Positions 54,820 through 64,000 of a stretch of 64,000 nucleotides of DNA are shown here, one piece after another. Source of the DNA: Rebecca billardiae RCC1528 (taxonomy: Eukaryota; Haptophyta); NCBI GenBank assembly GCA_965240325.2, contig OZ251229.1, forward strand, positions 1 to 64,000. Direction: 5' to 3'. The position numbers were made by a program, and so were the translations under genes. Below the pieces are notes generated by a model, which saw nothing but the letters and a program-made list of their open reading frames with translations, did no database searches and was not told where the DNA came from. How positions within the stretch are numbered: position 1 is the first letter of the stretch; every line of letters begins with the position of its first letter.

Positions 54820-57504
54820 ATGGGGGCGTCGAGCGCGAAGCGGCTGCTCCTCGCGCTCGCCGCGCTGGGCGCGCCCGCGCGCACGCCCGCCTTCTCGCTG
54901 CTGCACGGCGTCGACGAGCCGGGCGACAGCGTCGCGGCCGTGATGGCGCAGGCGCGCCGCTGGTCGGCGCCGCGCCGCTTCGGCTCGACGGACGGGCTGG
55001 GCGGCGGGCTGTCGTTCGCGCTGGACGAGCGCTTCTGCGACATCATGCTCCCGCGCTTCCTAGAGGAGAACGCCGAGGCCGCGTGGGCGTCGCTCGACCC
55101 GCTGCTGATGGCGCAGCACACGGGCTGCGAGCAGATCCTCGACGCGATGCGCCGCGCGTTCGACTCGTGGTCGGCGAACCACCCGTACATCTCGTTCCAG
55201 CACGACACGGCCGAGTGCGCCGGCCAGCCCGACTGCGACTCCACCGAGGTCTTCGTCACCGTCTTCACCGCCGAGCGCGGCGGCGCGAGCGGCATGCCCG
55301 AGGGCGCGCTCGACTCTGCGGGCGAGAAGGCGGCGCTCGCGCAGGTGCGCGCGTTCGCCGAGGAGCCGGCGCGCGGCATCCTGTGGGACGAGCACGCGCG
55401 CAACGGCACGGGCGACGCGCGCCTCATGCCCGGCATCAACGTGCTCCGCGCCGACCTCCGCTTCAACCAGGTGCGCGCGCGCGCGGCGCGCGCGCCGCGC
55501 GCGCCCCCTGCCGCGCGGCGGCCCACGCGCCTCCGCCCGCGCGCGCGCGCGCGCGCGCAGAGCATGTGCTGGTACCTGGACAACGCGTTCTGCGCGCTCT
55601 TCAACGAGCAGCGCGACGAGTCGAGCGGCTCCTCGCGCCGCTCCTCGGGCGGCACCGCGCTGATCGGCGTGTGCATCACGCTGTGGGCGCTGGGCGTGCT
55701 CTACCTGTGCCGCCTCGCCTACCTGTGCGCGCACGGCAAGCTGCGCACCTTCTGGACGCACGACGTGCCCGACGACGTGTTCGAAGGGATCGGCCGGCGC
55801 GAGCGCGCGCTGTACATCGCCGCCAAGTTCCGCCCCGAGCGCATCGCCCTCGCCGTCTCGCTCGTGGTCGTGCTGCCGCTGCTGTGGAGCCGCGTGGTGC
55901 TGCCGTGCGTGCAGTGCTACGACTTTGAGGCGAGCGCCGTGCACGAGGTCGGCCACCTGCTCGGCGTGGGGCACCCGCACGAGGCGCCCGCGCTGCGCCT
56001 CGTGCGCGAGGACGAGCAGACGCGGCGCGACGTCGCGTGCGGCCGCGGCGTGAACGGCTCGCTCGAGACGTACGGCGGCACCGCTCTGGGCGAGGGCGGC
56101 TACTCGATCATGGCCGCGGTCACGCAGTTCAACGCAAAGGCGTGCATCGGGCAGGACGACCTGGACGCGCTCAACGCGCTCTACCCCACGTGCGCCAAGG
56201 GGGAGACGCTCGGCCCGCCGATGTGCGTCAAGACGCGCCGCTCGCTCGGCGCCGCGCGGCTGCTCGGCACCGTCCTCTTCCCCGCGCTGATCGCGTCCAC
56301 CGCCGTGTTCGTGCTGCTGCACGCGGTGCGGCGCAACGCCAAGCGCGCGCGCGACGCGCTCGAGCGCTACCTCGACGCGGCGGTGGTGGTGCCGGGCGCG
56401 GCGCACGTGCGGCCCGAGGTGGCGCGGCGCATCGCCGAGATGCTCGGCGAGACCGAGGCCGAGCTGCGCCGCGCGGAGGAGGCCTCCGGCCTCGTCCTCG
56501 CCACCGCGTCCGCGCCCTCTGGCGCGCGCACCTCGCTCTCCAGGCGCGCGCACCGCTCGCGCTCGCGCGCACACCGCCGCGAGCGCGAAGGAGCCGACGG
56601 CGCCGCGCCGGGCGGCGCGGCGGCGGCGGCGGCGGCGGCGCCTGTCGCGGCGTCCACCGAGGGCGGCGCGATCAGCTCGCGCCTCGCCTCGTGGTGGCCC
56701 GGCGGCGCCGGGCGCAACGGCGGCGCCGCCGCCGATGGCAATGGCGGCGGCGCGGCCGCGGCCGCGGCCGGCGGCGCGCCCTCGACGCCGCCCGGCGGCC
56801 GCGCGCTCGCGCGCGCGCCCGGCTCGGGCGGCGTGCGCGCGCCCGCCGGGCAGACCGGCGGCGGCTCGTTCAGCGCGCGGCTGCGCGTGATGCCCGCCAG
56901 CTGGCGAGCCGCCCTCGGGTACGACACGTCCGTGCCCGACTCGCCCCCGCCCCTCACGCCCGAGCTCACGCAGGAGGGCGCGCCCGCCGCCTCGCCGCAG
57001 GAGCCGCCCGAGGCCGCCGCGCGGCGCGAGCGCGCGGCGCGCCAGGCGCGCGGCGCGTACGTGGGCGCGGCCGTGCAGTCGCTCGCGTACATCGAGGCGG
57101 CGACGGCGGCGCAGACGCGCGCGCACGAGCAGGCGCGCGCGCGCGCGCTCCAGCAGCAGCACCCCAGCGCGCCCAGCGCGCCCAGCGCGCCGCCGCCGCC
57201 GCCGGCCGCCCCGGCCGCCGGGCCCGGCGGCGGCAGCGTGGGCGGCGTGGAGGGCGTGCCGCTCGTGGAGGGCGCCGCGCAGCCCGCGCCGCAGCCCAGC
57301 GCCAGCGAGCGCTACGGCGCCGCGCACTCTGCTGCGGAGGAGGAGGCGATGATCCGCGCCGCCATCGAGGCCTCGCTCGCAGAGCAGCCGCAGCCGCAGC
57401 CGCCGCCGCCGCAGCCGCAGCCGCCGCAGCCGCCGCAGCCGCAGCCGCCGCAGCCGCCGCAGCCCTCTGAGGACCCGCCGCCTCCGTTCGAGCTGCACGT
57501 GTGA
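54820..57504 (+). CDS. Membrane metalloprotease (matrixin-like) with ubiquitin-interacting motif
   Basis: About 864 residues after removal of a 90-nt intron (55471-55560). A signal peptide (MGASSAKRLLLALAALGAPA) is followed by the first half of a matrixin fold (RRAFDSWSANHPYISFQHDT). The zinc site HEVGHLLGVGH (about 345-355) has the HExxHxxGxxH signature, and SIMAAV gives a plausible Met-turn. Between these halves lie two membrane-like segments (ALIGVCITLWALGVLYLCRL at about 250, IALAVSLVVVLPLLW at about 311). A third follows at about 451-474 (LLGTVLFPALIASTAVFVLL). The tail is low complexity, with a ubiquitin-interacting motif EEEAMIRAAIEASLAEQ (about 810-826) and a Gln/Pro repeat. The tail is therefore probably cytosolic. 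The substrate is unknown. Confidence 0.82.
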   Translation: MGASSAKRLLLALAALGAPARTPAFSLLHGVDEPGDSVAAVMAQARRWSAPRRFGSTDGLGGGLSFALDERFCDIMLPRFLEENAEAAWASLDPLLMAQHTGCEQILDAMRRAFDSWSANHPYISFQHDTAECAGQPDCDSTEVFVTVFTAERGGASGMPEGALDSAGEKAALAQVRAFAEEPARGILWDEHARNGTGDARLMPGINVLRADLRFNQVRARAARAPRAPPAARRPTRLRPRARARAQSMCWYLDNAFCALFNEQRDESSGSSRRSSGGTALIGVCITLWALGVLYLCRLAYLCAHGKLRTFWTHDVPDDVFEGIGRRERALYIAAKFRPERIALAVSLVVVLPLLWSRVVLPCVQCYDFEASAVHEVGHLLGVGHPHEAPALRLVREDEQTRRDVACGRGVNGSLETYGGTALGEGGYSIMAAVTQFNAKACIGQDDLDALNALYPTCAKGETLGPPMCVKTRRSLGAARLLGTVLFPALIASTAVFVLLHAVRRNAKRARDALERYLDAAVVVPGAAHVRPEVARRIAEMLGETEAELRRAEEASGLVLATASAPSGARTSLSRRAHRSRSRAHRREREGADGAAPGGAAAAAAAAPVAASTEGGAISSRLASWWPGGAGRNGGAAADGNGGGAAAAAAGGAPSTPPGGRALARAPGSGGVRAPAGQTGGGSFSARLRVMPASWRAALGYDTSVPDSPPPLTPELTQEGAPAASPQEPPEAAARRERAARQARGAYVGAAVQSLAYIEAATAAQTRAHEQARARALQQQHPSAPSAPSAPPPPPAAPAAGPGGGSVGGVEGVPLVEGAAQPAPQPSASERYGAAHSAAEEEAMIRAAIEASLAEQPQPQPPPPQPQPPQPPQPQPPQPPQPSEDPPPPFELHV

Positions 57505-58602
57505 CCACCGCCCGCAGCAGCGCCAGCCGCGCTCGCGCAGCGCCCGGCGGCGCCCGCCCGCCCGCGCGCGAACTACCTTCCGCGCCAGTCGGACGTGAGC
57601 CCTGATGCGGCTCGGGCCGGCGGCTGCGGCTGCGCCGCCCGGGATATCGATCTAAGCAGCAGTTCATCATCACGCGGCACGCGTCGCACGATACCATGAC
57701 GATGATCGATGCATCAGATTGCAGATATACGGAATATGGCGCGCGGCAGTGCGGGTGCCTACTGACTGCTGCGCGCGCGCACTAACTCATCGGCGCTGAT
57801 GATGGCCGGAGATATCTGCGCATGATGCGCGATAGTATTATGAGCAGCGTCACAGTGGCACCGGAACGATGGCGATTGCGGATAACCCGTGCACGCACGG
57901 CGACCGCCGCGGAAAAATTCTGACGGCCACGTGAGCGGTCGCCGGCCGGCGCTCGTGCGCGGGGGCAAGGCGCACGGGTCCCGGCAGGCGGAGGAAGCCC
58001 GCCCAGACCCACCTCGTCGCCGTCTTAGCCGTCCTTGGGCGCCGTGCGCAAGGCGCGATTGCGACTCGCGGTCGACATGTTGCACGCGAGGCGCGTGCAA
58101 CCACTTCCGAGGGCTTAGCAAGCGCAGGATGGAGCTAGATGGGTGGGGATCAGTCCCAGTGGTATCTATGCTTATCGTGACGCCCCGAGCGTCGCTCTTC
58201 TGGAGTGCATCTGGGTCTACGGATGTCGGCATGCTGAGCAGTGGGCACCGGTGCTTGTCGACGGCCGTGACCCACTCATCAAGCGTGCCGGTGGCACGCT
58301 GGCTGACGGCCGCGATCGGCCGCCGGCGAGTGCGTCGGAGGAGTGATTGCAAGCATCGGCATCGTCTGGGCGTGTATGCAAGGCCTCGCTGCCGGAGGGC
58401 TCCGCTCGAGCCCGCGGCGATGGGCGTGCGAGCTCGCAGCAGCGCCCGGGCCGGGCGGGCAGCTGAGCCGCGCGCCGCGCGGCTGCGACGCTGCTCGGTG
58501 GCACGCTAGCTCGTGGCCGGGATGGGACGCTGGCGAGGGTGCTTTAGGGACGGCTTCAACCATCGGCATCGGTTGGGCGCGTGTGCAAGGCCTTTGGGCG
58601 GC

Positions 58603-58845
58603 GAATGCTGACGCGCGGCGCCGAGCCCGGCGCGCGGCGGCGCCGAGTGCTGCACGCCGCAGAGCGTGGGCGGTGGCTGCGAGCGTGCGCGTGCGCGGCT
58701 CGGCCCGCGCCGCCACAGCCGTGCGAGGTGCGCGTCACGCAGCGTGGGCATCGGCGGCGAACGCTGACGCGTGGCGCTGAGCCCGGCGCGCGGCGGCGAG
58801 TGCAGCTGCACGCCGCGCAGCGTGGGCGGCGGCGCGCGGCGGCCC
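58603..58845. repeat. Diverged direct duplication
   Basis: GCGAATGCTGACGCGCGGCG.. near 58603 and GCGAACGCTGACGCGTGGCG.. near 58757 continue in parallel for about 85 bases, through GAGCCCGGCGCGCGGCGGCG and CTGCACGCCGC. The offset is about 154 bases. It is not part of a recognisable gene. Confidence 0.75.
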
Positions 58846-61052
58846 CGATGATCGATCCAGGCGACTGCCGCAGAGGGAGCAGCAGTCGCACCGGGCAGAC
58901 TGATTTGGGTATACCGCGCGCGCCGGCAGGCGGATGCCGTGCCACCGACTATACTCTCGGAGTCTGACGGCTTGGACGGCCCGGAGCGTCATCGCGGCCG
59001 TTCGGGTGGGCCGCGACCGGCGCGCATCATACGAGTCGCGCAGCTGGACGTGGAACAGACAATGAGCAGCCCATCACATACGGTCGTCGAGGCCGGCGCG
59101 CCGTGCTGGGGGCTCATATGTCGCGTCGTACGACTCTGACGATATACGGCGCGGGAGCGCGGCGCGGCCGAGCGGCGGCCCCGCCGCCGGCCCCGCCGCC
59201 GGCCGCCGGCGATCCGCGCATATCGGGCCGCGCACCCCCCGCGCGCGCGCGGCGCGCGTCAGATGTCATCTCGGACGGTCCGCGAGATGCGGCGAGATCG
59301 GAATCATCCGAGCAGCGCAGCAGTAGTGACGCCGCGCAGACGATATGAGTAGTGAATCGGCCGCGCGGCGGCCGGGTACTGATGATGAGATATAGCGGAC
59401 GGACGACGACTGCTGATCGGAGATGACTGGCGCCAGCAGTAGAGTGACTGTCAGTCGGCGTCGAGCGGTGAGTCATGATCATCGCCCGGCGATGTCATCG
59501 GACGAGCCGGCGGTGCTGCAGTCCGCGGTGCTGACGTATCCGGGCCGGCCCCGGGGCGCGGCACCGGAGGCGGCCGCGCGGTGCTGATGAGACGGGCGGC
59601 GGCCAATGATGGGCCACGCGCGGCAAGTGGCTGGTCTTACCGCCCGAACTGCCAACTGGCCGGGCTGGTGAGCGGCAGCAGCCGTTGGCGCGAGCGCGGG
59701 CGTGCAGTGGGCAGGCAGCTCGCTTGTTTGTCGAGATCACAGCTCCTCGCGCCCCGAAGCGATGCGCCGACCTGCGCGTGGCCGCAGCGGATACAGAAAG
59801 CGCGTTCCAAGCCACCCGCTCGAAGTCGTTGAGTCACAGGCCAATGCAAGCACACGCGTGGCTCGCGCGCACGCTTCGCCGCGCAGCTCGTCGACCACAG
59901 CAGTGCTTGAGCTCAGATTGGCGGTCGTACTGCGTCGTCACCGAGCAAACGCAAAGCACCTGCTGCGATCACACTGCTGCTCGACGGTCTGCCAAACGGA
60001 TGTGTCGTGGGCGCCACGAGAGGCTCGTAGGCACAGACATCTTGCCGCGTCCACACGATCGCCCCCTTGCCCACTGGAAGCATCGGTATCGCCTGCGCGC
60101 GCGTCGCGCAGGCAGGTGTGGTGGGCGTGCTCGCGCACACGTGAGCGCATGCCGCAGCGCGCGCATCCGGTTGGAACGTGCCGCAGGATGCTCCAGGCGT
60201 GGCAGCCCGCTGCGACGCCGTGCAGCATCACACCCGCTATCATCAGCGCGCGCGCGGTCAGGTACACTCGTATTGGCTTCGTCGGCAAGGGCTGCCCAAA
60301 GTCGTGGAGAGTCGCTCGCGCCGTGCCGATCGGAGCCATCGACACCTGAAAAGCGGCCCTGCTGCGCCAGCGGGTGACCGTACCGGAACGCAACGGCCCT
60401 GCAGAGAGACCCACTGGTGTAGGCATGCGCCAGACACGCGATCGCGCAGGTGTCCGCGCGATGAATCACACGCAGCTGTGCGCGCGGGTCGCGGGAGCAG
60501 CTGCCAGCGGGCACGACCGAGGACGTGCCGCCGGGCATCGTGGCCAGCTCACATGATGAGGAGGTCCGAAACCCTGTACGTCCATGGCATATCCGTATAG
60601 ACCAGGGGCACCCCGCCCATCGTGCAGCGTCTCGCCAGACAATGACTTATTAGGTTCACGAGCCCCGCCTGCCCAAAGTCGTGCACCGTGTTTGAGCACG
60701 CCCGTCCGTGCCCGAGGCGGGCATGTGACCTGAGCGAGTCGAGAGAGGTGGCACTCTGCGCGGGCGATTTGGGCGGGGTGGAGGGGCAGGGCTTGTGGTA
60801 AGCGCGCACGGCGCGCGGCGCACTCCTCATCGCGCGCGGGCCGTCGCGCGACTCGCACCACACCGTCGACGGCGACTTCGCGCGAGCCAGCGAAGTCCGT
60901 TCGAGAGGCGTCCGCCGGCCGAGGCCAGGTTGGACGGCGGCCATCGTGAAAACCACGGAAAATCATTTTTCCCACTGGGGGAGCGCCGGGGCGACGAAAA
61001 GGCTTATCCGCAACATCGTCCCTTCCGGTGCCACTGTGGTAATTATTATTCG

Positions 61053-61053
<1 letters not shown>

Positions 61054-61122
<69 letters not shown>
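61054..61122. repeat. TA dinucleotide microsatellite
   Basis: About 34 uninterrupted TA units downstream of the ADC synthase gene, in otherwise GC-rich surroundings. Confidence 0.97.
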
Positions 61123-61127
<5 letters not shown>

Positions 61128-61217
61128 TAGATTATATATTAAGATAAATAAAACAAACATTATATATATATATTATTTATAAGCAGCAGCGCGGCGGATA
61201 ATCGGCGCGGATAATGG

Positions 61218-61301
<84 letters not shown>

Positions 61302-61339
61302 CGCGTCGTCGCGTTTCTGAGGCTATGCTACTGCTACGG

Positions 61340-62643
61340 CTACGACGACTCCTGCTGGACGATGCCCCCACCGCCCGCGGCCACGGCCACCGGCGCTCGT
61401 GGCACCGCGGGCGGCGGGCCGAGAGCGAGCCCGCCCGCGGCCACTGGACCGACTGGACGGACCACCGCCGCCAGCTCGGATGAGCAGTCCGAGGGCGAAG
61501 GCAGCGCCGCCGGCTGCTGCTGCGGATCGTCGCCGCCGCCGTCCGCGAATGGCAGCGGCCGCGGCTCGTCGGCGCCGTCCTCCTCGTGCTCGGCGAGCTC
61601 GAAGGCGTCGAGGCTGCCGGCGACGCAGTGCGCGAGCGCGCGCATGACCGCGGTCGCCTTGAGCACCATCTCCGCGTGCTCGGCCTCGGGGCACGAGAGC
61701 GCGGTGATCGCGCCGCCCGCGCCGACGTGCACGCCCGCGGGCGTGCACACGGCGGTGCGGATCACGATGGCGAGGTCGGCGGTGCCGCCGAGCGAGAGGC
61801 AGCCCAGCGCGCCCGAGTACACGCCGCGCGGCGCGCCCCGCTCGATCGCGTGGATGAGCTCCATCGTGCGCAGCTTGGGCGCGCCCGTCATCGAGCCGCC
61901 CGGGAAGGTGGCGCCGAGCGCGTCGAGCGCGCCCAGCCCGACGCCGAGAGGCGCGCGCACGGTGGAGACGAGCTGGTGCACGGAGCGGTACGACTCGACG
62001 CGCAGCAGCGCGGGCACGCGCACGCAGCCGGGCACCGACACGCGCGCGAGGTCGTTGCGCACGAGGTCGGCGATCATCAGGTTCTCCGCGCGCTCCTTGG
62101 CGGACGCGCCGAGCGCCAGCGCCAGCAGCCGGTCGGCGCCGCGCGTCGCCCCGCGCGGCGCGGTCCCCTTGATGGGCTTGGACTCGGCGAGCAGCACGCG
62201 GCCGGAGAGGCAGCCGGGCGCGGGCGGCGCGGACGCGTCGGCGCCGAACGGCACGCCCTCGTCGTCCACCAGCTCCTTCGCCGCCGCCTCCGCCGTGCGC
62301 GCGCACACGCGCAGCAGCCGCTCGGGCGACGAGCAGCACACGGCGAGCGCGGGCGCGCGCGGGGGCAGCGCGGGCGCGCGCGCGCAGCCCTCGAGCGCGC
62401 CCGCGGGGTCGACGCGGTAGAAGGCGCCGTTGGGCGCGGGGTTGGTGGCGCGCAGCGTGAGGTACAGCGCGAGCGGCGGCAGCGCCCCGCCGCCCCGCCG
62501 CTGCGGCGCCTCCGCCCTGAGCTGCTGCGTGAGGCACAGCTCGTACGACTCGCCCGCGCGGATCGCGCCCAGGCACGCGCGCACGGCGCGCACGTACGCC
62601 TGCACGCCCTGCGCGGGCACGAAGCGCGCGGCGGGCGCGCACG

Positions 62644-62675
<32 letters not shown>

Positions 62676-64000
62676 GGCGGCGGCGGCGGCGCAGGCGCCG
62701 TCGCTGCCGCCGCCGCCGCCGCCGCCGCGCGCGCGCGCGGGTCGAGCGGCTGCACGCCGTGCGCGCGCAGGTAGGCCGCGGCCGCGCCGCCGCTGCCGCG
62801 CACGGCCGCGCGCGTGGCCGCGCGCCAGCGCGCCGCCTCGGCCGCGTCGGCCGCGCACGCGCCGCCGCCCTCGGCGGCGCGCACGAGGTGGCAGAGGTAC
62901 AGCGAGCCGCTGTCGTGGTCGAGCGCCACGAAGCGGTCGGCGAACACCATGCACACGTCGGGCACGTGCGGCGCGCGCGCGGGCGGGGCCGCAGCCGCGC
63001 TCGCGCCGCCGCCGGCGCCGCCGCGCGCGTCGGCTCGCGCGCCGTGCGCGAGCGCCGGGTCGTGCCGCGCCTCGTACCCGACGTAGCCGACGTAGCCGCC
63101 GCGCAGGGCGTCCCACGGCAGGGCGGTGGGCGCGCCGTCGTCCCAGCCGCGCACGTCGCGCGCCTCGTCCAGCGCGTACGCGCCCAGCGCCGCGCGCGCC
63201 ACGCCGAGCACGCCCTCCGCGCCCGCGCGCACCGCGCCGCGCGCGCCCCCGCCGGCGCACGCGCACGCGCACCGCACGCCGCCGCCGCCGCCGCCGCTGC
63301 CGCTCGCGCAGAGCACGCACACGGGCGCGGCCGGCGCGCAGTCGAGCGCGAGCACGTGCGCCAGCGGGCCGCCCAGCCCGCCCGCGAATGAAAAGCGCGC
63401 CGCCATCGCGCCCGCCGTGTCCGCGGGCGGGAGCTCGGCGTCTGCGGCCGCGCGCCCGGCCGGCGCCGCCGCCGCCGCCGCCGCGCCGCCGCGCGGCTCG
63501 GCGGCGCGCGAGCTCGAGTCGAGCCACCACGCGACGCGCTCGTGCGCGTGCAGCGCGACGAACGCGTCGGCCAGGTCCGCCGGCGGCGGGCCGTCCGCGT
63601 CGCCCTCGGCCCAGCGGTCGACGAGCAGCAGCACGCGCTGCGCCCCAGCGCGCTGCGCCCCAGCGCGCTGCGCCCCAGCGCGCTGCGCCCCAGCGCGCGC
63701 GCCACCAGAGGCGCGACCGGAGCGCGCGGCGGCGCCGGCCGGCGGCGGCGGCGCGCGCGCCGCGCCGTCCGCCGCGCACTCCGCGCACGGCGCGTCCGAC
63801 GCGGCGCGGTCGGGCTGGCTCGGCGTCGGGCGCGGCGCGGGCAGCGCGCGCGGCGGCGCGTGCGCGCGCGTGCGCGGCGCGTGTTGCGCCGCAAAGTTGC
63901 GCAGCATCGCGTGGCCGTGCTCCGAGTGCACGGACTCGGGGTGGAACTGCATGCCGTACAGCGGCAGCGCGCAGTGCTCGACCGCCATCACCGTGCCGTC
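61340..64000 (-). CDS. Aminodeoxychorismate synthase (PabA-PabB fusion), 5' part beyond window
   Basis: The gene runs off the right edge. The visible N-terminal end is the close of a class I glutamine amidotransferase (GMQFHPESVHSEHG, catalytic His and Glu). Its Cys lies outside the window. A low-complexity linker follows. The chorismate-binding half has GGYVGYVGYEARHD, YVRAVRACLGAIRAGESYEL, SSPERLLRV, ESKPIKGTAPRG, ERAENLMIADLVRNDLARV, PGGSMTGAPKLRTMELIHAI and YSGALGCLSLGG. PIKGT with Lys marks ADC synthase and separates it from anthranilate synthase (PIAGT). It makes 4-amino-4-deoxychorismate for p-aminobenzoate and folate. The fused form is usual in plants, fungi and protists. Poly-Ala/Pro inserts enlarge the protein. 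No intron is seen in this part. The C-terminal tail (about 90 residues) is acidic and then Gly-rich. Confidence 0.92.
63638..63698. repeat. 15-bp coding repeat in the PabA-PabB linker
   Basis: CGCTGCGCCCCAGCG is repeated four times and encodes (AGAQR)n on the minus strand. It lies in the linker between the amidotransferase and chorismate-binding domains, where length change is probably tolerated. Confidence 0.85.

Larger units (their letters stand above)
57505..61339. other. Gene-poor spacer with microsatellites
   Basis: No domain-bearing frame is seen. Frames of 130-230 codons at 57759-60975 overlap on both strands and show nothing recognisable. A diverged duplication of about 85 bp sits at 58603-58690 and 58757-58840. 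A (TA)n tract of about 34 units is at 61054-61122, and mixed TA/TG tracts are at about 61215-61300. Confidence 0.55.

Noticed and set aside
55060-57498. Minus-strand frame of 812 codons opposite the metalloprotease
   Set aside because: It is an Arg/Leu-rich shadow. The plus strand carries the zinc site, membrane segments and ubiquitin-interacting motif.
59685-60975. Frames of 130-230 codons that might be a gene pair
   Set aside because: They overlap on both strands, show no domain or signal, and share only short strings such as CCCAAAGTCGTG. I would not call a gene here.
1-64000. tRNA, rRNA, CRISPR array, bacterial-type promoters or operons
   Set aside because: I looked for T-loop-like boxes, regular spaced repeats and Shine-Dalgarno-led gene runs and found none. 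The introns and telomere make it eukaryotic.

Overview
The window is the left end of a eukaryotic nuclear chromosome. It opens with about 2.08 kb of CCCTAA/TTAGGG telomere, passes through about 14 kb of subtelomeric repeats, and then enters gene-bearing DNA of very high GC with short spliceosomal introns (GT...AG, 86-135 nt). A unicellular alga with a GC-rich genome and a secondary plastid, such as a haptophyte or a pelagophyte-like stramenopile, fits best. The reasons are the telomere type, one protein with a signal peptide followed by an A-LRP-type plastid leader, a PabA-PabB fusion, and a PHB-depolymerase-like secreted esterase. The exact lineage cannot be fixed from the sequence alone.

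Layout: telomere (1-2080); a short stretch where telomere repeats flip orientation (2081-2131); nine copies of a 183-bp satellite (2281-3860); about two copies of a 186-bp satellite (3861-4275); a degenerate mosaic of segmental duplications with a recurring G-rich core (4276-13640); two long fold-back inverted repeats (13719-14842 and 14895-16025). The genes then follow: an esterase (+), a divergent pair of Golgi-type sulfotransferases (-/+), a family-92-like glycosyltransferase (-), a plastid-targeted unknown protein (-), a METTL21-type methyltransferase (+), an AP-4 sigma adaptin (+) with a duplicated last exon, and a membrane protein of unknown function (-). After the mobile element come a mitofusin-like dynamin GTPase (+), a membrane metalloprotease with a ubiquitin-interacting motif (+), and, running off the right edge, a bifunctional aminodeoxychorismate synthase (-). 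AT-richer gaps without convincing genes lie at about 17.8-20.0, 22.7-24.7, 31.8-32.7 and 57.5-61.3 kb.

The most striking object is a roughly 17.8-kb DNA transposon (33954-51719) with about 490-bp terminal inverted repeats, inserted between two divergent cellular genes. It holds two convergent genes whose stop codons interlock at 39993-39996. The minus-strand gene, joined over one 128-nt intron, would encode a protein of about 3614 residues. In order it carries a probable 2-oxoglutarate/Fe(II) oxygenase, a zinc-binding region, a Mutator-like DDE transposase, a PHD-like finger, a helix-hairpin-helix, a degenerate OTU domain and an apparently intact OTU cysteine protease domain. The plus-strand gene (up to 1899 residues) has a collagen-like GAEQ repeat, Ala/Pro-rich repeats, an unrecognised globular part and a coiled coil.

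The host genes do not form an operon. The sulfotransferases and glycosyltransferase suggest a local group for cell-surface or secreted polysaccharide modification. The other genes are housekeeping (vesicle sorting, membrane dynamics, folate). No tRNA, rRNA or CRISPR array was seen.
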